From: Chryseobacterium nakagawai
Lineage (GTDB): Bacteria > Bacteroidota > Bacteroidia > Flavobacteriales > Weeksellaceae
Length of the DNA: 64,000 bases
Reading direction: 5' to 3'
Assembly: GCF_900637665.1 (NCBI RefSeq)
Contig: NZ_LR134386.1
Coordinates: 922,501 to 986,500, forward strand
This document shows, one piece after another, positions 8,437 to 17,457 of this stretch. Made by a program: the position numbers and the translations under genes. Every line of letters begins with the position of its first letter. Within the stretch, counting starts at the first letter, position 1. The notes under the pieces are model-generated. The model did not search any database and was not told the origin of the DNA. It worked only from the letters and a program-made list of their open reading frames with translations.

Positions 8437-9219
8437 ATGAAGGATATGAAAAAATTATCAATATTGATGTTGGCCATTTGCTCAACAGCTGTTTTCGGAC
8501 AGAAAGTTTCAGATTATAAATATGTGTCTATTCCGGAAGAATTTACAACATTCAAAGGAGATAGTTATGGGTTAGAAGCTGCTCTAGCAAAAGCATTAAA
8601 AGGTAAAAATTATGTGGTTTTACCTGCGAGTATAGATCTTTGGCCTTCAGAAGCAAAAGATAATTCCTGTAATGTTTTGAATGCTAATGTTCTGCATGTT
8701 AGTAGTCTATTGTCAAATAAACTAATGCTGGAGTTTAAAGATTGTAATAATAAGGTAATCCTTGAATCTAAAGGGAGCTCCAATATCAAGGAATTTGAAG
8801 AAGGTCTTGCAGATGCTCTGAAGGTAGCTTTAATAAAAGTAAGCACTTCTAGTCCTGTTGCAATGCTACCTGCTAAGAATCAGAATCAAAATCAATCTGC
8901 CACAAATATTTCGAATCCTGTTCAGAATGCTGTTAGGGAAGTACCCTCAAAATCTTCTATTACTCCTGGTGCAGGTAATTATTCTAACGGAAAAGTAGAT
9001 GTACAAAAGATAGAAATTGATGCAAGTCAGTTTATTCTGGCTAAATCAGGAAGTTCTGTGCCGTTTGCTATTTTTAAAACAACTTCAAAGAAAGATGTGT
9101 TTATTGTGAAGCTTTCTGATAACAGTATTACAATTGGTTATTTTGAGAATGGAAATATTATAATTGATATTCCACAGGCTGATGGGAGATATTCTAAGGA
9201 GGTTTTTGCAGCAAAATAA
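8437..9219 (+). CDS. Secreted protein of unknown function
   Basis: 260 residues with a signal peptide (MKKLSILMLAICSTAVFG). I do not recognise the family. The N-terminal half (about 25-140) has the look of a small alpha/beta periplasmic domain; an Asn/Gln-rich linker lies near 148-160, and a beta-rich C-terminal part follows. ATG at 8446 (residue 4) is an equally good start and gives a cleaner signal peptide. One base separates it from the PorV-like gene, so the two are surely co-transcribed. A long perfect hairpin lies 22 bases downstream. Confidence 0.75.
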   Translation: MKDMKKLSILMLAICSTAVFGQKVSDYKYVSIPEEFTTFKGDSYGLEAALAKALKGKNYVVLPASIDLWPSEAKDNSCNVLNANVLHVSSLLSNKLMLEFKDCNNKVILESKGSSNIKEFEEGLADALKVALIKVSTSSPVAMLPAKNQNQNQSATNISNPVQNAVREVPSKSSITPGAGNYSNGKVDVQKIEIDASQFILAKSGSSVPFAIFKTTSKKDVFIVKLSDNSITIGYFENGNIIIDIPQADGRYSKEVFAAK

Positions 9220-9241
9220 TCTGTATATAGTAAGAAACTAT

Positions 9242-9284
9242 AGTTAATCCTTAATTCAAAAATATTTTGAATTAAGGATTAACT
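9242..9284 (+). terminator. Long perfect hairpin between secreted-protein genes
   Basis: AGTTAATCCTTAATTCAAAA (9242-9261) and its exact complement (9265-9284) form a 20-bp stem with a three-base loop. The T run after it is weak (TTTATAT). A near -7 box TAACTTTA (9280-9287) overlaps the right arm, so it may end one transcript and start the next, or act as an mRNA-stabilising stem. Confidence 0.6.
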
Positions 9285-9299
9285 TTATATATTAAAAAC

Positions 9300-12149
9300 A
9301 TGAAGAAAATTTATATTTCGATATTGACTGCGATGTCAATATACTCTAGTGCACAAAATGTATTTAATACTCAATTACATGAGATTAACTTCGGATCTTC
9401 AAGTAGCCCAGCCCCGCTTATAAAATTGAATGACCGTATTCTTTTTCCTGCTTCAAAATCTGATGGAACAGCGTTGTGGAGTTTTAATCCAATAACACAA
9501 AAATCATCGTTAATAAAAGATATTTTTCCGGGCTCTAATATGAGCATGTCTGGTAATCCTGCTTTTATGAAACTCAATAATAAGATATACTTTATTACTC
9601 AGAATAATAATGACAACAAACAGCTCTGGGTAACAGATGGAACAACGGCAGGGACTTCCAAATTAACAGATCTTAATTTTTATTATTCAATTGAAGTTAC
9701 CGCAGCCACAGGAAATAATATCTTTTTCTATCACAATAAAGAACTTTGGGGCTATAATATAGTAACAGGTATTCTGCAGCAGCTAAAAATATTTGAATAT
9801 ACTTCCGGAAATATTAAAATGTATACCATGAATGATACCGTGTTTTTTGCGGCTAATGATGGTGTGCATGGAACAGAGATATGGAAATCAGATGGTACAG
9901 CAGCAGGAACATCATTATTAAAAGATATTGTTACCGGTCCATCATACGGAAGTATTGATGGAGACTTTAAAGCATTAATTTTAAAAAATAAACTTTATTT
10001 TGTTGCTAATGTTGGAACAGGATATGAATTATACTCAACAGATGGAACTGAAGCAGGTACAGTATCTGTCAAATCTGTAGGGTTTTATCAGCTGGAGGGT
10101 GCAGCAACTGATGACTATTTTGTTTTTACAGGATCTGATACTGTAAACGGTTTAGAACCGTGGATTTCTGATGGAACAACTGCCGGAACACATTTACTCA
10201 AGAATCTGATGCCCGGAGCTACAAGTTCTATGACCATGATGAAATTTGTAAAATTTAATAATAAAATATTCTTTCAAAATGGTGCCAACGGGGTAAGTTT
10301 GGGATATGGTAATTATATTTGGGAAACAGATGGTACAGAAGCCGGAACTGTTCGCTATACTACCAATAATGATGCTCTGATATATGGAACGAGTTCAGAT
10401 AATAACCACCTGATTCTTACAATGCCCAATTATTATAACAGATTCTGGGTTGTTAATGGAAATTCATCTCAGAATTTTGAGATCACAGGACTTGATATGT
10501 CATCCAATAATAGCTTTATAGACCTGAATTCTAAAATTTATCTTAGCGGAAGTACTCCGAAATATGGAACAGAGCTATTTTCATTAGATCCGGTTACCCA
10601 TGAGATTGCAATAGCTTCTGATATCAATAAGTCTGATAGTTCTTCCCCTCATGCATTTTATGGACTGAATAATGACCTGATTTTCATTGCAACAGACAGA
10701 CAATATAAAAGCCAGATTTATAAAAGAAATAAAAGTACGCAGCAGATTGAGAGACTGTCCAATTATGGGAATGATTGGTCTGTTGGAATGAGCAGTGGCT
10801 TTAATGACAATTTTATTAAAGTTGGAAGTTATCTGTATACACCTGAAGGGGCCTACAGAACAGATGGAACAGCAGCCAATACCATATCAATATCATCGCC
10901 AGATATCACCAGCAGGGTATTGTACACAAATTTAAATGATAATACATTACTTTTTGCCGGATATAATAATTTGGTGGGTACTGAACTTTGGAAAATTGAT
11001 AATACATCTAATACCGTTAGTCTAGTAAAAGATATTTCCACAGATAATATGGGAAGTCTTTATTCCGTAGATTCAAAAGCTGCAGTGTTGAATGGATTTG
11101 CCTATTTTGTGGCAAAAGAAAATGGAAAGCTGGGAATCTGGAAAACAGATGCTACTGAAGCAAATACTCAAAAGGCAATACAGTTTTCCTACCAGGACGG
11201 AACAGATGGTGATATCAAAGTCTTAAATACATTTAATGATAAGCTATTCTTTACAAAACAACAGGAAAATACTCCGACAAACTACAGCTCCGGACAGAAT
11301 GAACTTTGGGTCTCAAACGGAGATCAGGCATCTGCTGTATTGCTGAAATCTTACGCAGCTCCTTATAGCTCTACCACTATTGTAAGAGAAACAATAGTGT
11401 TTAATGATAAGTTATTTTATGTGACCTCAGGTTATCCCTCGCCAGCTTTGTATTCTACAGATGGAACTGTTGCCGGGACGGAAAAGATTGTATCAGATCA
11501 TTTTTCAGGGAATGTACAATTTAAAAAATGTGGAAATCAGTTATTCTTTACCAATAACAATAATACGCAACTGTGGAAAACAGATGGGACAGCTGGTGGT
11601 ACTTCTAATTTATCCCAAAATATTTCTTCTGTGAAAGATATGACGTGTATTAATAACTATTTTTATTTCCTGAATGGTGATTCCCAAAAAGTATGGAAAA
11701 GTGATGGCACTTCTGTTTATCCTATGGATATTTTTGTAACCAACGATGATGATCAGCTTTTGGCTAATGAAAATATTCAGAAAATGGGAACAGATGGTGA
11801 AAAACTATTTCTGACCATTTCCACCAAAGAACATGGAAGTGAATTATATGAAATTACAGATCTAATGCCGGTTTATCTGGCAACCAATGAAACTACTAAA
11901 ACAGAAAGTAAAAATAGAACTTTAGATCTTCAGATTTATCCTAATCCTGTTTCAGAATATTTTTCAGTAAGATTGAAAGAAAATGATAAAATAGAGACCC
12001 TGAAAATTTTCGATTCCTCCGGAAAGTTGGTGAAGGATATGATCTACAACCATACGAATATTAATGTAGCAGAACTTTCATCAGGAATATATTTCATTAA
12101 AGTCAAAACAAGTAAAGGAGATTACCTCGGTAAAATCATAAAAAAATAA
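9300..12149 (+). CDS. ELWxxDGT-repeat protein with T9SS C-terminal sorting domain
   Basis: 949 residues. A signal peptide (to about SSAQ) is followed by more than ten spaced copies of the repeat ending in [LI]WxxDGTxAGT, which in this family build a beta-propeller-like surface domain. The last ~75 residues form a type A T9SS sorting domain: YPNPVSEYFSV, a GKLV turn, SSGIYFIKV and a basic KIIKK end. It should cross the outer membrane by type IX secretion and be anchored or released. The PorV-like protein two genes upstream could be its carrier. Ligand unknown. Confidence 0.9.
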   Translation: MKKIYISILTAMSIYSSAQNVFNTQLHEINFGSSSSPAPLIKLNDRILFPASKSDGTALWSFNPITQKSSLIKDIFPGSNMSMSGNPAFMKLNNKIYFITQNNNDNKQLWVTDGTTAGTSKLTDLNFYYSIEVTAATGNNIFFYHNKELWGYNIVTGILQQLKIFEYTSGNIKMYTMNDTVFFAANDGVHGTEIWKSDGTAAGTSLLKDIVTGPSYGSIDGDFKALILKNKLYFVANVGTGYELYSTDGTEAGTVSVKSVGFYQLEGAATDDYFVFTGSDTVNGLEPWISDGTTAGTHLLKNLMPGATSSMTMMKFVKFNNKIFFQNGANGVSLGYGNYIWETDGTEAGTVRYTTNNDALIYGTSSDNNHLILTMPNYYNRFWVVNGNSSQNFEITGLDMSSNNSFIDLNSKIYLSGSTPKYGTELFSLDPVTHEIAIASDINKSDSSSPHAFYGLNNDLIFIATDRQYKSQIYKRNKSTQQIERLSNYGNDWSVGMSSGFNDNFIKVGSYLYTPEGAYRTDGTAANTISISSPDITSRVLYTNLNDNTLLFAGYNNLVGTELWKIDNTSNTVSLVKDISTDNMGSLYSVDSKAAVLNGFAYFVAKENGKLGIWKTDATEANTQKAIQFSYQDGTDGDIKVLNTFNDKLFFTKQQENTPTNYSSGQNELWVSNGDQASAVLLKSYAAPYSSTTIVRETIVFNDKLFYVTSGYPSPALYSTDGTVAGTEKIVSDHFSGNVQFKKCGNQLFFTNNNNTQLWKTDGTAGGTSNLSQNISSVKDMTCINNYFYFLNGDSQKVWKSDGTSVYPMDIFVTNDDDQLLANENIQKMGTDGEKLFLTISTKEHGSELYEITDLMPVYLATNETTKTESKNRTLDLQIYPNPVSEYFSVRLKENDKIETLKIFDSSGKLVKDMIYNHTNINVAELSSGIYFIKVKTSKGDYLGKIIKK

Positions 12150-12156
12150 TCAATAT

Positions 12157-12184
12157 AAAAGGCTCTTGAAAAAGAGCCTTTTTG
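12157..12184 (+). terminator. Terminator after the ELWxxDGT gene
   Basis: AAAAGGCTCTT pairs with AAGAGCCTTTT around a GAAA loop, with a short T run, starting about 8 bases after the stop codon. Confidence 0.85.
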
Positions 12185-12554
12185 TAATAGATATGTTGAT
12201 GTGTTTTTTCTTTTTTAGAGTAATAATTAGGAGTCTACCAGGTTATGGATTTGTATAAAAAAATAGAAAAAGGGAAAATAGGGTAGAATGGCTAATGCAT
12301 TATCATTTGCAGAATGAGTTTTTTTTCATGGTATTATTGTTTATTAATTGATAATACTAATTTATGAAAAAAACATATATAATGATATTATTTGTTTTAT
12401 ATTTTAAATATATTGAATTTTTATTAGTCTTAATATGGGTTTGTGATGTATTTTTATAGTATTTGTTTCTTATTGAGAAAATGTATTTTGAATTGTAATT
12501 TTATAAAAAAAAGTTCCTTTATTTGTGAAAAATAAATTAATGGAGTAGGCGAGA
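12185..12554. other. AT-rich intergenic stretch, no feature seen
   Basis: About 370 very AT-rich bases between two converging genes. I find no credible open frame, no strong hairpin and no TAnnTTTG box with a gene behind it on either strand. Confidence 0.6.
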
Positions 12555-14351
12555 CTATCCGTTATTATTGAAAAACTCCCAAATCACTTTTGCTTTACTT
12601 TTACCTAAGATCTCTTCCAATGTTTCTTGGTTGGCTTCTTTAATTCTTTTTACAGACTTAAGTTTAGACAGTAATAATTCTATGGTTTTTTCTCCCACAC
12701 CAGGAATTTCTTCCAGTTCAGATTTTATAGTGGAATTTTTTCTTCTTGTTCTGTGATGTTTTACCCCAAATCGGTGAGCTTCATCCCGTACTCTTTGTAA
12801 GATTTTTAAAGTCTCGGACTTTTTGTCGAGATATAATGGAATAGGATCTTCCGGAAAGAAAATCTCTTCAAGCCTTTTGGCAATTCCTACGATGGTAATT
12901 TTCCCATACAATCCTAATAGTCTAAGACTTTTGACAGCAGAAGATAATTGACCTTTTCCACCATCAATAAGAATCAATTGTGGTAAGCTTTCCCCTTCAT
13001 CCAGCATTCTCTTATATCGACGGTAGATAACTTCCTCCATTGTTGCAAAGTCGTTGGGACCTTCTACTGTTTTAGGGTGAAAAATTCTGTAGTCTGCCTT
13101 GCTAGGTTTCCCGTCTTTAAAAACTACGCAGGCAGAAACCGGGTTGGTTCCCTGAATATTCGAGTTGTCAAATCCTTCAATATGGCGGGGCTCTACAGGC
13201 ATTCTGAGAAGCTTTTGCATTTCAGCCATAATCCTGTTCGTATGTCTTTCCGGATCAACAATCTGAACTTGTTTTAATTTTTCCAGACGATATTCCTTTG
13301 CATTTTTTTCAGAAAGCTCTACGATTCTTTTTTTATCCCCAACTTTAGGAACAATAAGTTTTACATTTGGAATTTCTACAGATAAATGGAAAGGAAGCAG
13401 TACTTCTTTAGAATCAGATCCAAACTTCTGCCTGATCTCAATTAAAGCCTCTTCCATAATATCTTCATCAGTCTCTTCAAGAATTTTTTTAATTTCTGTA
13501 GTGAAACTCTGGATGATATTTCCGTTTCTTATTTTGAAGAAGTTAACATAAGCTGCAGTCTCATCACTGGTCATACCGAAAACATCCACATCATCAATAT
13601 TTGGATTGACCACTGTATTTTTAGCCTGATAATCCTCCAGAATATCCAGTCTTTCCTTAATAATCTGAGCTTCTTCAAACTGAAGATTGGAGGCGTGCTT
13701 CATCATTTGATTCACCAGATACTCCTTTGCTTTGCGGAAATCTCCTTTAATGATTCCACGGATGGCATCTATCTTTTCATCATATTCTTCTTTACTTTCA
13801 AGATCTTCACAAGGACCTTCACAGTTTTTAATATGATACTCCAGACAGACTTTATACTTTCCGTCTGCAATTTTAGCAGGCGAAAGATTCAGATTACAGG
13901 TTCTGAGTTTATAAATATGTTTGATGGTATCCAGCAAAATTTTTGCGGGACGTACTTTTGCATAAGGTCCATAATATTCCGAACCATCTTTAATGACATT
14001 TCTGGTGAGAAAAATTCTGGGAAAATCTTCATTTTTAATACAGATCCAAGGATAGGTTTTGTCATCTTTAAGCATGACATTATAAAACGGTTGATGTTCC
14101 TTAATCAGGTTATTTTCCAGCAAAAGAGCATCATACTCACTGTTTACAATGGTTGTTTCCAGACGTTGGATCTTGCCAACCATAATTTTGATCCTGTATC
14201 CTGAAAGATTTTTATTAAAGTAGGAGAGAACCCTTTTCTTTAAATTTTTAGCTTTTCCTACATACAATAATTGCTCGTTTTTATCATAATAACGATAAAC
14301 ACCAGGTTCGGAAGGTAAAGTTTTGAGCTGTAATTCTAAAGAAGGATTCAT
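12555..14351 (-). CDS. uvrC: Excinuclease ABC subunit C
   Basis: 598 residues, normal length. UvrC makes the 3' and 5' incisions in nucleotide excision repair in complex with UvrB. Visible parts in order: GIY-YIG nuclease (PGVYRYYDKNEQLLYVGKAK, residues ~15-35), the UvrB-binding UVR motif near 205-240, the RNase H-like 5' nuclease half (EGFDNSNIQGTNPV, then LILIDGGKGQL), and a C-terminal helix-hairpin-helix (IPGVGEKTIELLL). A perfect -7 box TAATTTTG (14356-14363 on the minus strand) ends only four bases before the ATG, so its mRNA may have almost no leader. Confidence 0.97.
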   Translation of the reverse strand: MNPSLELQLKTLPSEPGVYRYYDKNEQLLYVGKAKNLKKRVLSYFNKNLSGYRIKIMVGKIQRLETTIVNSEYDALLLENNLIKEHQPFYNVMLKDDKTYPWICIKNEDFPRIFLTRNVIKDGSEYYGPYAKVRPAKILLDTIKHIYKLRTCNLNLSPAKIADGKYKVCLEYHIKNCEGPCEDLESKEEYDEKIDAIRGIIKGDFRKAKEYLVNQMMKHASNLQFEEAQIIKERLDILEDYQAKNTVVNPNIDDVDVFGMTSDETAAYVNFFKIRNGNIIQSFTTEIKKILEETDEDIMEEALIEIRQKFGSDSKEVLLPFHLSVEIPNVKLIVPKVGDKKRIVELSEKNAKEYRLEKLKQVQIVDPERHTNRIMAEMQKLLRMPVEPRHIEGFDNSNIQGTNPVSACVVFKDGKPSKADYRIFHPKTVEGPNDFATMEEVIYRRYKRMLDEGESLPQLILIDGGKGQLSSAVKSLRLLGLYGKITIVGIAKRLEEIFFPEDPIPLYLDKKSETLKILQRVRDEAHRFGVKHHRTRRKNSTIKSELEEIPGVGEKTIELLLSKLKSVKRIKEANQETLEEILGKSKAKVIWEFFNNNG

Positions 14352-14355
14352 ATAA

Positions 14356-14363
14356 CAAAATTA
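14356..14363 (-). promoter_or_regulatory. -7 box of uvrC
   Basis: Minus-strand TAATTTTG fits TAnnTTTG exactly. Its end is four bases from the uvrC ATG, which would give a leaderless or near-leaderless transcript if used. Confidence 0.5.
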
Positions 14364-14390
14364 AGGAAACTTTCCCTATTTAAAAAAAGA

Positions 14391-14420
14391 AAAACCTGCA
14401 GATGATTCTACAGGTTTTGA
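14391..14420 (-). terminator. Terminator of the 14438-15199 gene
   Basis: AAAACCTG (14391-14398) pairs with CAGGTTTT (14411-14418), and an internal GA/TC pair tightens the loop. On the minus strand it is followed by TTTTCTTTTTTTAAA. Confidence 0.75.
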
Positions 14421-14437
14421 TATTTTAATGATGCATT

Positions 14438-15199
14438 TTATCCGTGGTTCATATCAGTATATTGATACACTAAAAAGCTGAAATAATCCCATTCTACAGA
14501 ATTTTTTGGATATTTTTTCATGAATTCAGCGTTATCCCCAAATAAAAAGTCATAATTGTCCTCAAAATCATCTTTGTGAAGCCACATTACCTTATTTCCT
14601 TTCTTTACATAATAAGATTTAATAACACCTCCTCCAAATGCAGGAGCACCAGCAAAACCAGTACTTATAGTTTCTGAAGCAAATGGATCATGGTAAACGG
14701 TTATAAGTTCATTAAATTCAGGATTGATGACCTGCATTAAAAAAGCTTTGGGTTCTTTCTTGTTTTTTAAAGAAACGATTTGGTTTTCATAGGGAATAGC
14801 ATCGTCGGTTATAGATTTTCTGTATTTTTTAGTGCTGTAATTTCTCATATTTGAAATAAACTTTGCTGCTTTCATAGACTTTTCAGTGTCTGTTGCATAC
14901 AAATACATTTCAGCAATATCAGCCGCCGCAAATTTCATAGGTTTTCTTGAATCAACATCTTCAATAGTAATAGAAAGAATCTGTCCTCTTTGCTTTTCCC
15001 ATGATTTGCTATATCCTTGATGTTCCGTATTGTCTTTTAAGATAATGGTGGAAACTTTTTTGTCTGTTGCCGTATTGAAACCTTCGTTAAATAGATAACG
15101 ATTCATTTCTTTTCTTTCTTCCTTGGAATATTTCACTTTTTGGGCAAAAGTGGCTGTGCCTGCAACACATAATGCAAGTAGTAGAGTTTTCAGTCTCAT
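14438..15199 (-). CDS. Secreted protein of unknown function
   Basis: 253 residues with a clear signal peptide (MRLKTLLLALCVAGTATFAQ). I do not recognise the family. The mature part is lysine-rich and mixed alpha/beta, with a Gly/Ala/Phe-rich loop (TGFAGAPAFGGGV) near residue 190 that may be a flexible or membrane-contacting segment. It stands alone, with a terminator after it and the divergent hutH gene upstream. Probably periplasmic. Confidence 0.75.
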   Translation of the reverse strand: MRLKTLLLALCVAGTATFAQKVKYSKEERKEMNRYLFNEGFNTATDKKVSTIILKDNTEHQGYSKSWEKQRGQILSITIEDVDSRKPMKFAAADIAEMYLYATDTEKSMKAAKFISNMRNYSTKKYRKSITDDAIPYENQIVSLKNKKEPKAFLMQVINPEFNELITVYHDPFASETISTGFAGAPAFGGGVIKSYYVKKGNKVMWLHKDDFEDNYDFLFGDNAEFMKKYPKNSVEWDYFSFLVYQYTDMNHG

Positions 15200-15329
15200 G
15201 TATTATAGTTTTTAATTTTCGTGGTAAAAATAACAAATTAATTCACTTCTTTACATAAAAAGATAGAACAGTAAAATTTAGTTTCTCCAATTATTGTTAA
15301 ATGCGTAATTTTAAGAAAATTTTTTAGAA

Positions 15330-16817
15330 ATGATATACGGAGTAGATGTTATTACTTTCCATGATGTTCTGGAAATATGTAAAAAACCTAATAAAGCCAA
15401 GCTGAATAAAGCAGCAAAAGACCAAATTTTAAAATCTCAGAAAAACGTACAGCAAATTGTTGAGTCCGACAGATGCGTATATGGTATCAATACAGGGTTC
15501 GGACCACTGTGCGATACTAAAATATCAGCTGATGAAACAGCTCAGTTACAGTATAACCTGATTATTTCCCATGCTGTAGGAGTAGGGAAACCTATTGAAA
15601 AAGAACTTTCTAAAATCATGATGATTGCTAAAGTTCATGCTTTGTCAAAAGGATTTTCCGGAGTTTCTCTTGACGTTATCGAGAGAATGATTCTTATGCT
15701 TGAAAAAGATATTATTCCGGTTGTTCCTGAACAGGGATCTGTAGGAGCTTCAGGAGATCTAGCCCCTTTAGCTCATCTGGTGTTGCCTTTATTAGGTCTT
15801 GGACAGGTTTGGGAAGGAGATACAATTTCTGATACCCTGGAAGTATTGGAAAAACATAATCTTGAACCATTGGCTCTTGGGCCAAAAGAAGGATTGGGTC
15901 TAATCAATGGTACACAGTTTATCTTAGCGCATTCCATCAAAGGGCTTGAGAAGTTTGAATATCTGTTGGATCTTGCTGATATGACAGCTGCAATGAGTAT
16001 TGAAGCATACAGAGGTTCTGAAAGTCCTTTCAAAAAAGAACTTCATGAGATCAGACCATTTGAAGGAAGTAAAAAAGTAGCTGCAAGAATGCTTAAGTTC
16101 CTGAAAGGTTCGGAAAATATGAAAGCTCATGAAGATTGTGAGAGAGTGCAGGATCCTTATTCCATGAGATGTGTGCCACAGGTTCACGGAGCGAGCAGAA
16201 ATGCTTTTGAACATCTTAAAAGCATGGCAGAAACAGAATTGAATTCTGTAACAGATAACCCAATTGTTTTAAGTGCTGAAGAATCTATCTCCGGAGGAAA
16301 CTTTCACGGTCAGCTGATGGCTTTACCATTAGATTATGCAACGCTTGCAGCGGCTGAATTAGGAAATATTTCGGATAGAAGAAGCTACTTATTATTGGAA
16401 GGAAAATATGGACTTCCAAGATTATTAACAGAAAGCTCAGGACTGAATTCAGGATTTATGATTCCTCAGTATACTTCTGCAGCGTTGGTAACAGAAAATA
16501 AAACATTATGTTTCCCTGCATCTGCGGATTCTATTCCTACAAGTTTAGGGCAGGAAGACCACGTTTCCATGGGAAGTATTTCCGGAAGAAAGTTCAATCA
16601 GGTTCTTGGAAATCTGGTTAATATTCTATCTGTTGAATTAATGTTTGCTGCTCAGGGTCTAGAGTTCAGAAGACCATCAAAGTGTTCTAAGATCATTGAA
16701 GAAAACTTCACGATTCTTCGTTCCAAGGTTGCTAAACTTGAAGATGACAGACTGATCGGTCAGGATATGCTGGCCATTGCAGAGCTTATCAAAGAAAGAA
16801 AGTTTGTTGTAAACTAA
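15330..16817 (+). CDS. hutH: Histidine ammonia-lyase
   Basis: 495 residues, full length. It removes ammonia from L-histidine to give urocanate, the first step of histidine breakdown. The MIO cofactor triad is ASG at 140-142 in VGASGDLAPLAH. YGINTGFG (51-58) carries the catalytic tyrosine, and the SHAVG at 80-84 fits histidine- rather than tyrosine- or phenylalanine-specific lyases. The rest of the hut pathway (hutU, hutI, hutG) is absent from the window, so it is an isolated copy. A terminator follows at 16830. Confidence 0.93.
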   Translation: MIYGVDVITFHDVLEICKKPNKAKLNKAAKDQILKSQKNVQQIVESDRCVYGINTGFGPLCDTKISADETAQLQYNLIISHAVGVGKPIEKELSKIMMIAKVHALSKGFSGVSLDVIERMILMLEKDIIPVVPEQGSVGASGDLAPLAHLVLPLLGLGQVWEGDTISDTLEVLEKHNLEPLALGPKEGLGLINGTQFILAHSIKGLEKFEYLLDLADMTAAMSIEAYRGSESPFKKELHEIRPFEGSKKVAARMLKFLKGSENMKAHEDCERVQDPYSMRCVPQVHGASRNAFEHLKSMAETELNSVTDNPIVLSAEESISGGNFHGQLMALPLDYATLAAAELGNISDRRSYLLLEGKYGLPRLLTESSGLNSGFMIPQYTSAALVTENKTLCFPASADSIPTSLGQEDHVSMGSISGRKFNQVLGNLVNILSVELMFAAQGLEFRRPSKCSKIIEENFTILRSKVAKLEDDRLIGQDMLAIAELIKERKFVVN

Positions 16818-16829
16818 TCAAATAAAAAT

Positions 16830-16856
16830 GAAAGGCTCCCAATGGGAGCTTTTTTG
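16830..16856 (+). terminator. Terminator after hutH
   Basis: GCTCCC and GGGAGC pair around AAT, flanked by A and T runs (six T). Confidence 0.85.
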
Positions 16857-16879
16857 TTTCTAAAATCGATCAAATAAAT

Positions 16880-17329
16880 ATGACTATCCATAGAACAGAT
16901 TCCAGCTCTTCAGATTTTCAAACCTTGGTAAAGTACCTTGATTCTACGCTTGCAGAACATAACGGAGCTGATGATGCATTTTTTGCCCAGTTTAATACAA
17001 CTGATAAGATTAAAAATTGCATTGTGGTTTATATTGATGAAGTTCCGGCAGCATGTGGCGTTTTCAAAGAACTTTCCGAAGATACTGTGGAGATCAAAAG
17101 AATGTTTACCAACCCAGCGTTCAGAAAAAGAGGGTTAGGCTCTTCCATTGTAAAGGAATTAGAAAATTGGGCTAAGGATTTAGGGTATAAAAAAGCAGTT
17201 CTCGAAACTTCCAGGGAATTGACGAATGCCATTTCCGTTTATGAAAAAAGTGGATTCTTAAGAATTCCAAATTATGGACAATATATTGGTGTGGAGCGTA
17301 GTGTATGTTATGAAAAGCAATTGAGGTAA
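16880..17329 (+). CDS. GNAT family acetyltransferase
   Basis: 149 residues, one GNAT domain. The acetyl-CoA loop is RKRGLGSSIV, preceded by the beta strand VEIKRMFT and followed by the standard LETSRELTNAISVYEKSGF element. The order MFTNPAFRKRGLG resembles small-molecule or amino-acid acetyltransferases of the YjdJ/PhnO-like type, but the substrate is unknown. The hutH terminator lies just upstream, so it is probably expressed separately or by readthrough; no good -7 box is seen in the short gap. Confidence 0.8.
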   Translation: MTIHRTDSSSSDFQTLVKYLDSTLAEHNGADDAFFAQFNTTDKIKNCIVVYIDEVPAACGVFKELSEDTVEIKRMFTNPAFRKRGLGSSIVKELENWAKDLGYKKAVLETSRELTNAISVYEKSGFLRIPNYGQYIGVERSVCYEKQLR

Positions 17330-17457
17330 GAACACTTGAAATTCTGACCTGGTATTTACTCCTGATATTAATATTCATGTAATGCTAAATTTATTTTTTT
17401 TAAACTTTTAATTCTCATGAAAGTGTTATATTGTGGCTCCAACCAAAATTATAACAT

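Noticed and set aside
13695..14204. 169-codon frame opposite uvrC
   Set aside because: Antisense shadow of an unmistakable gene; composition is that of a reversed coding strand.
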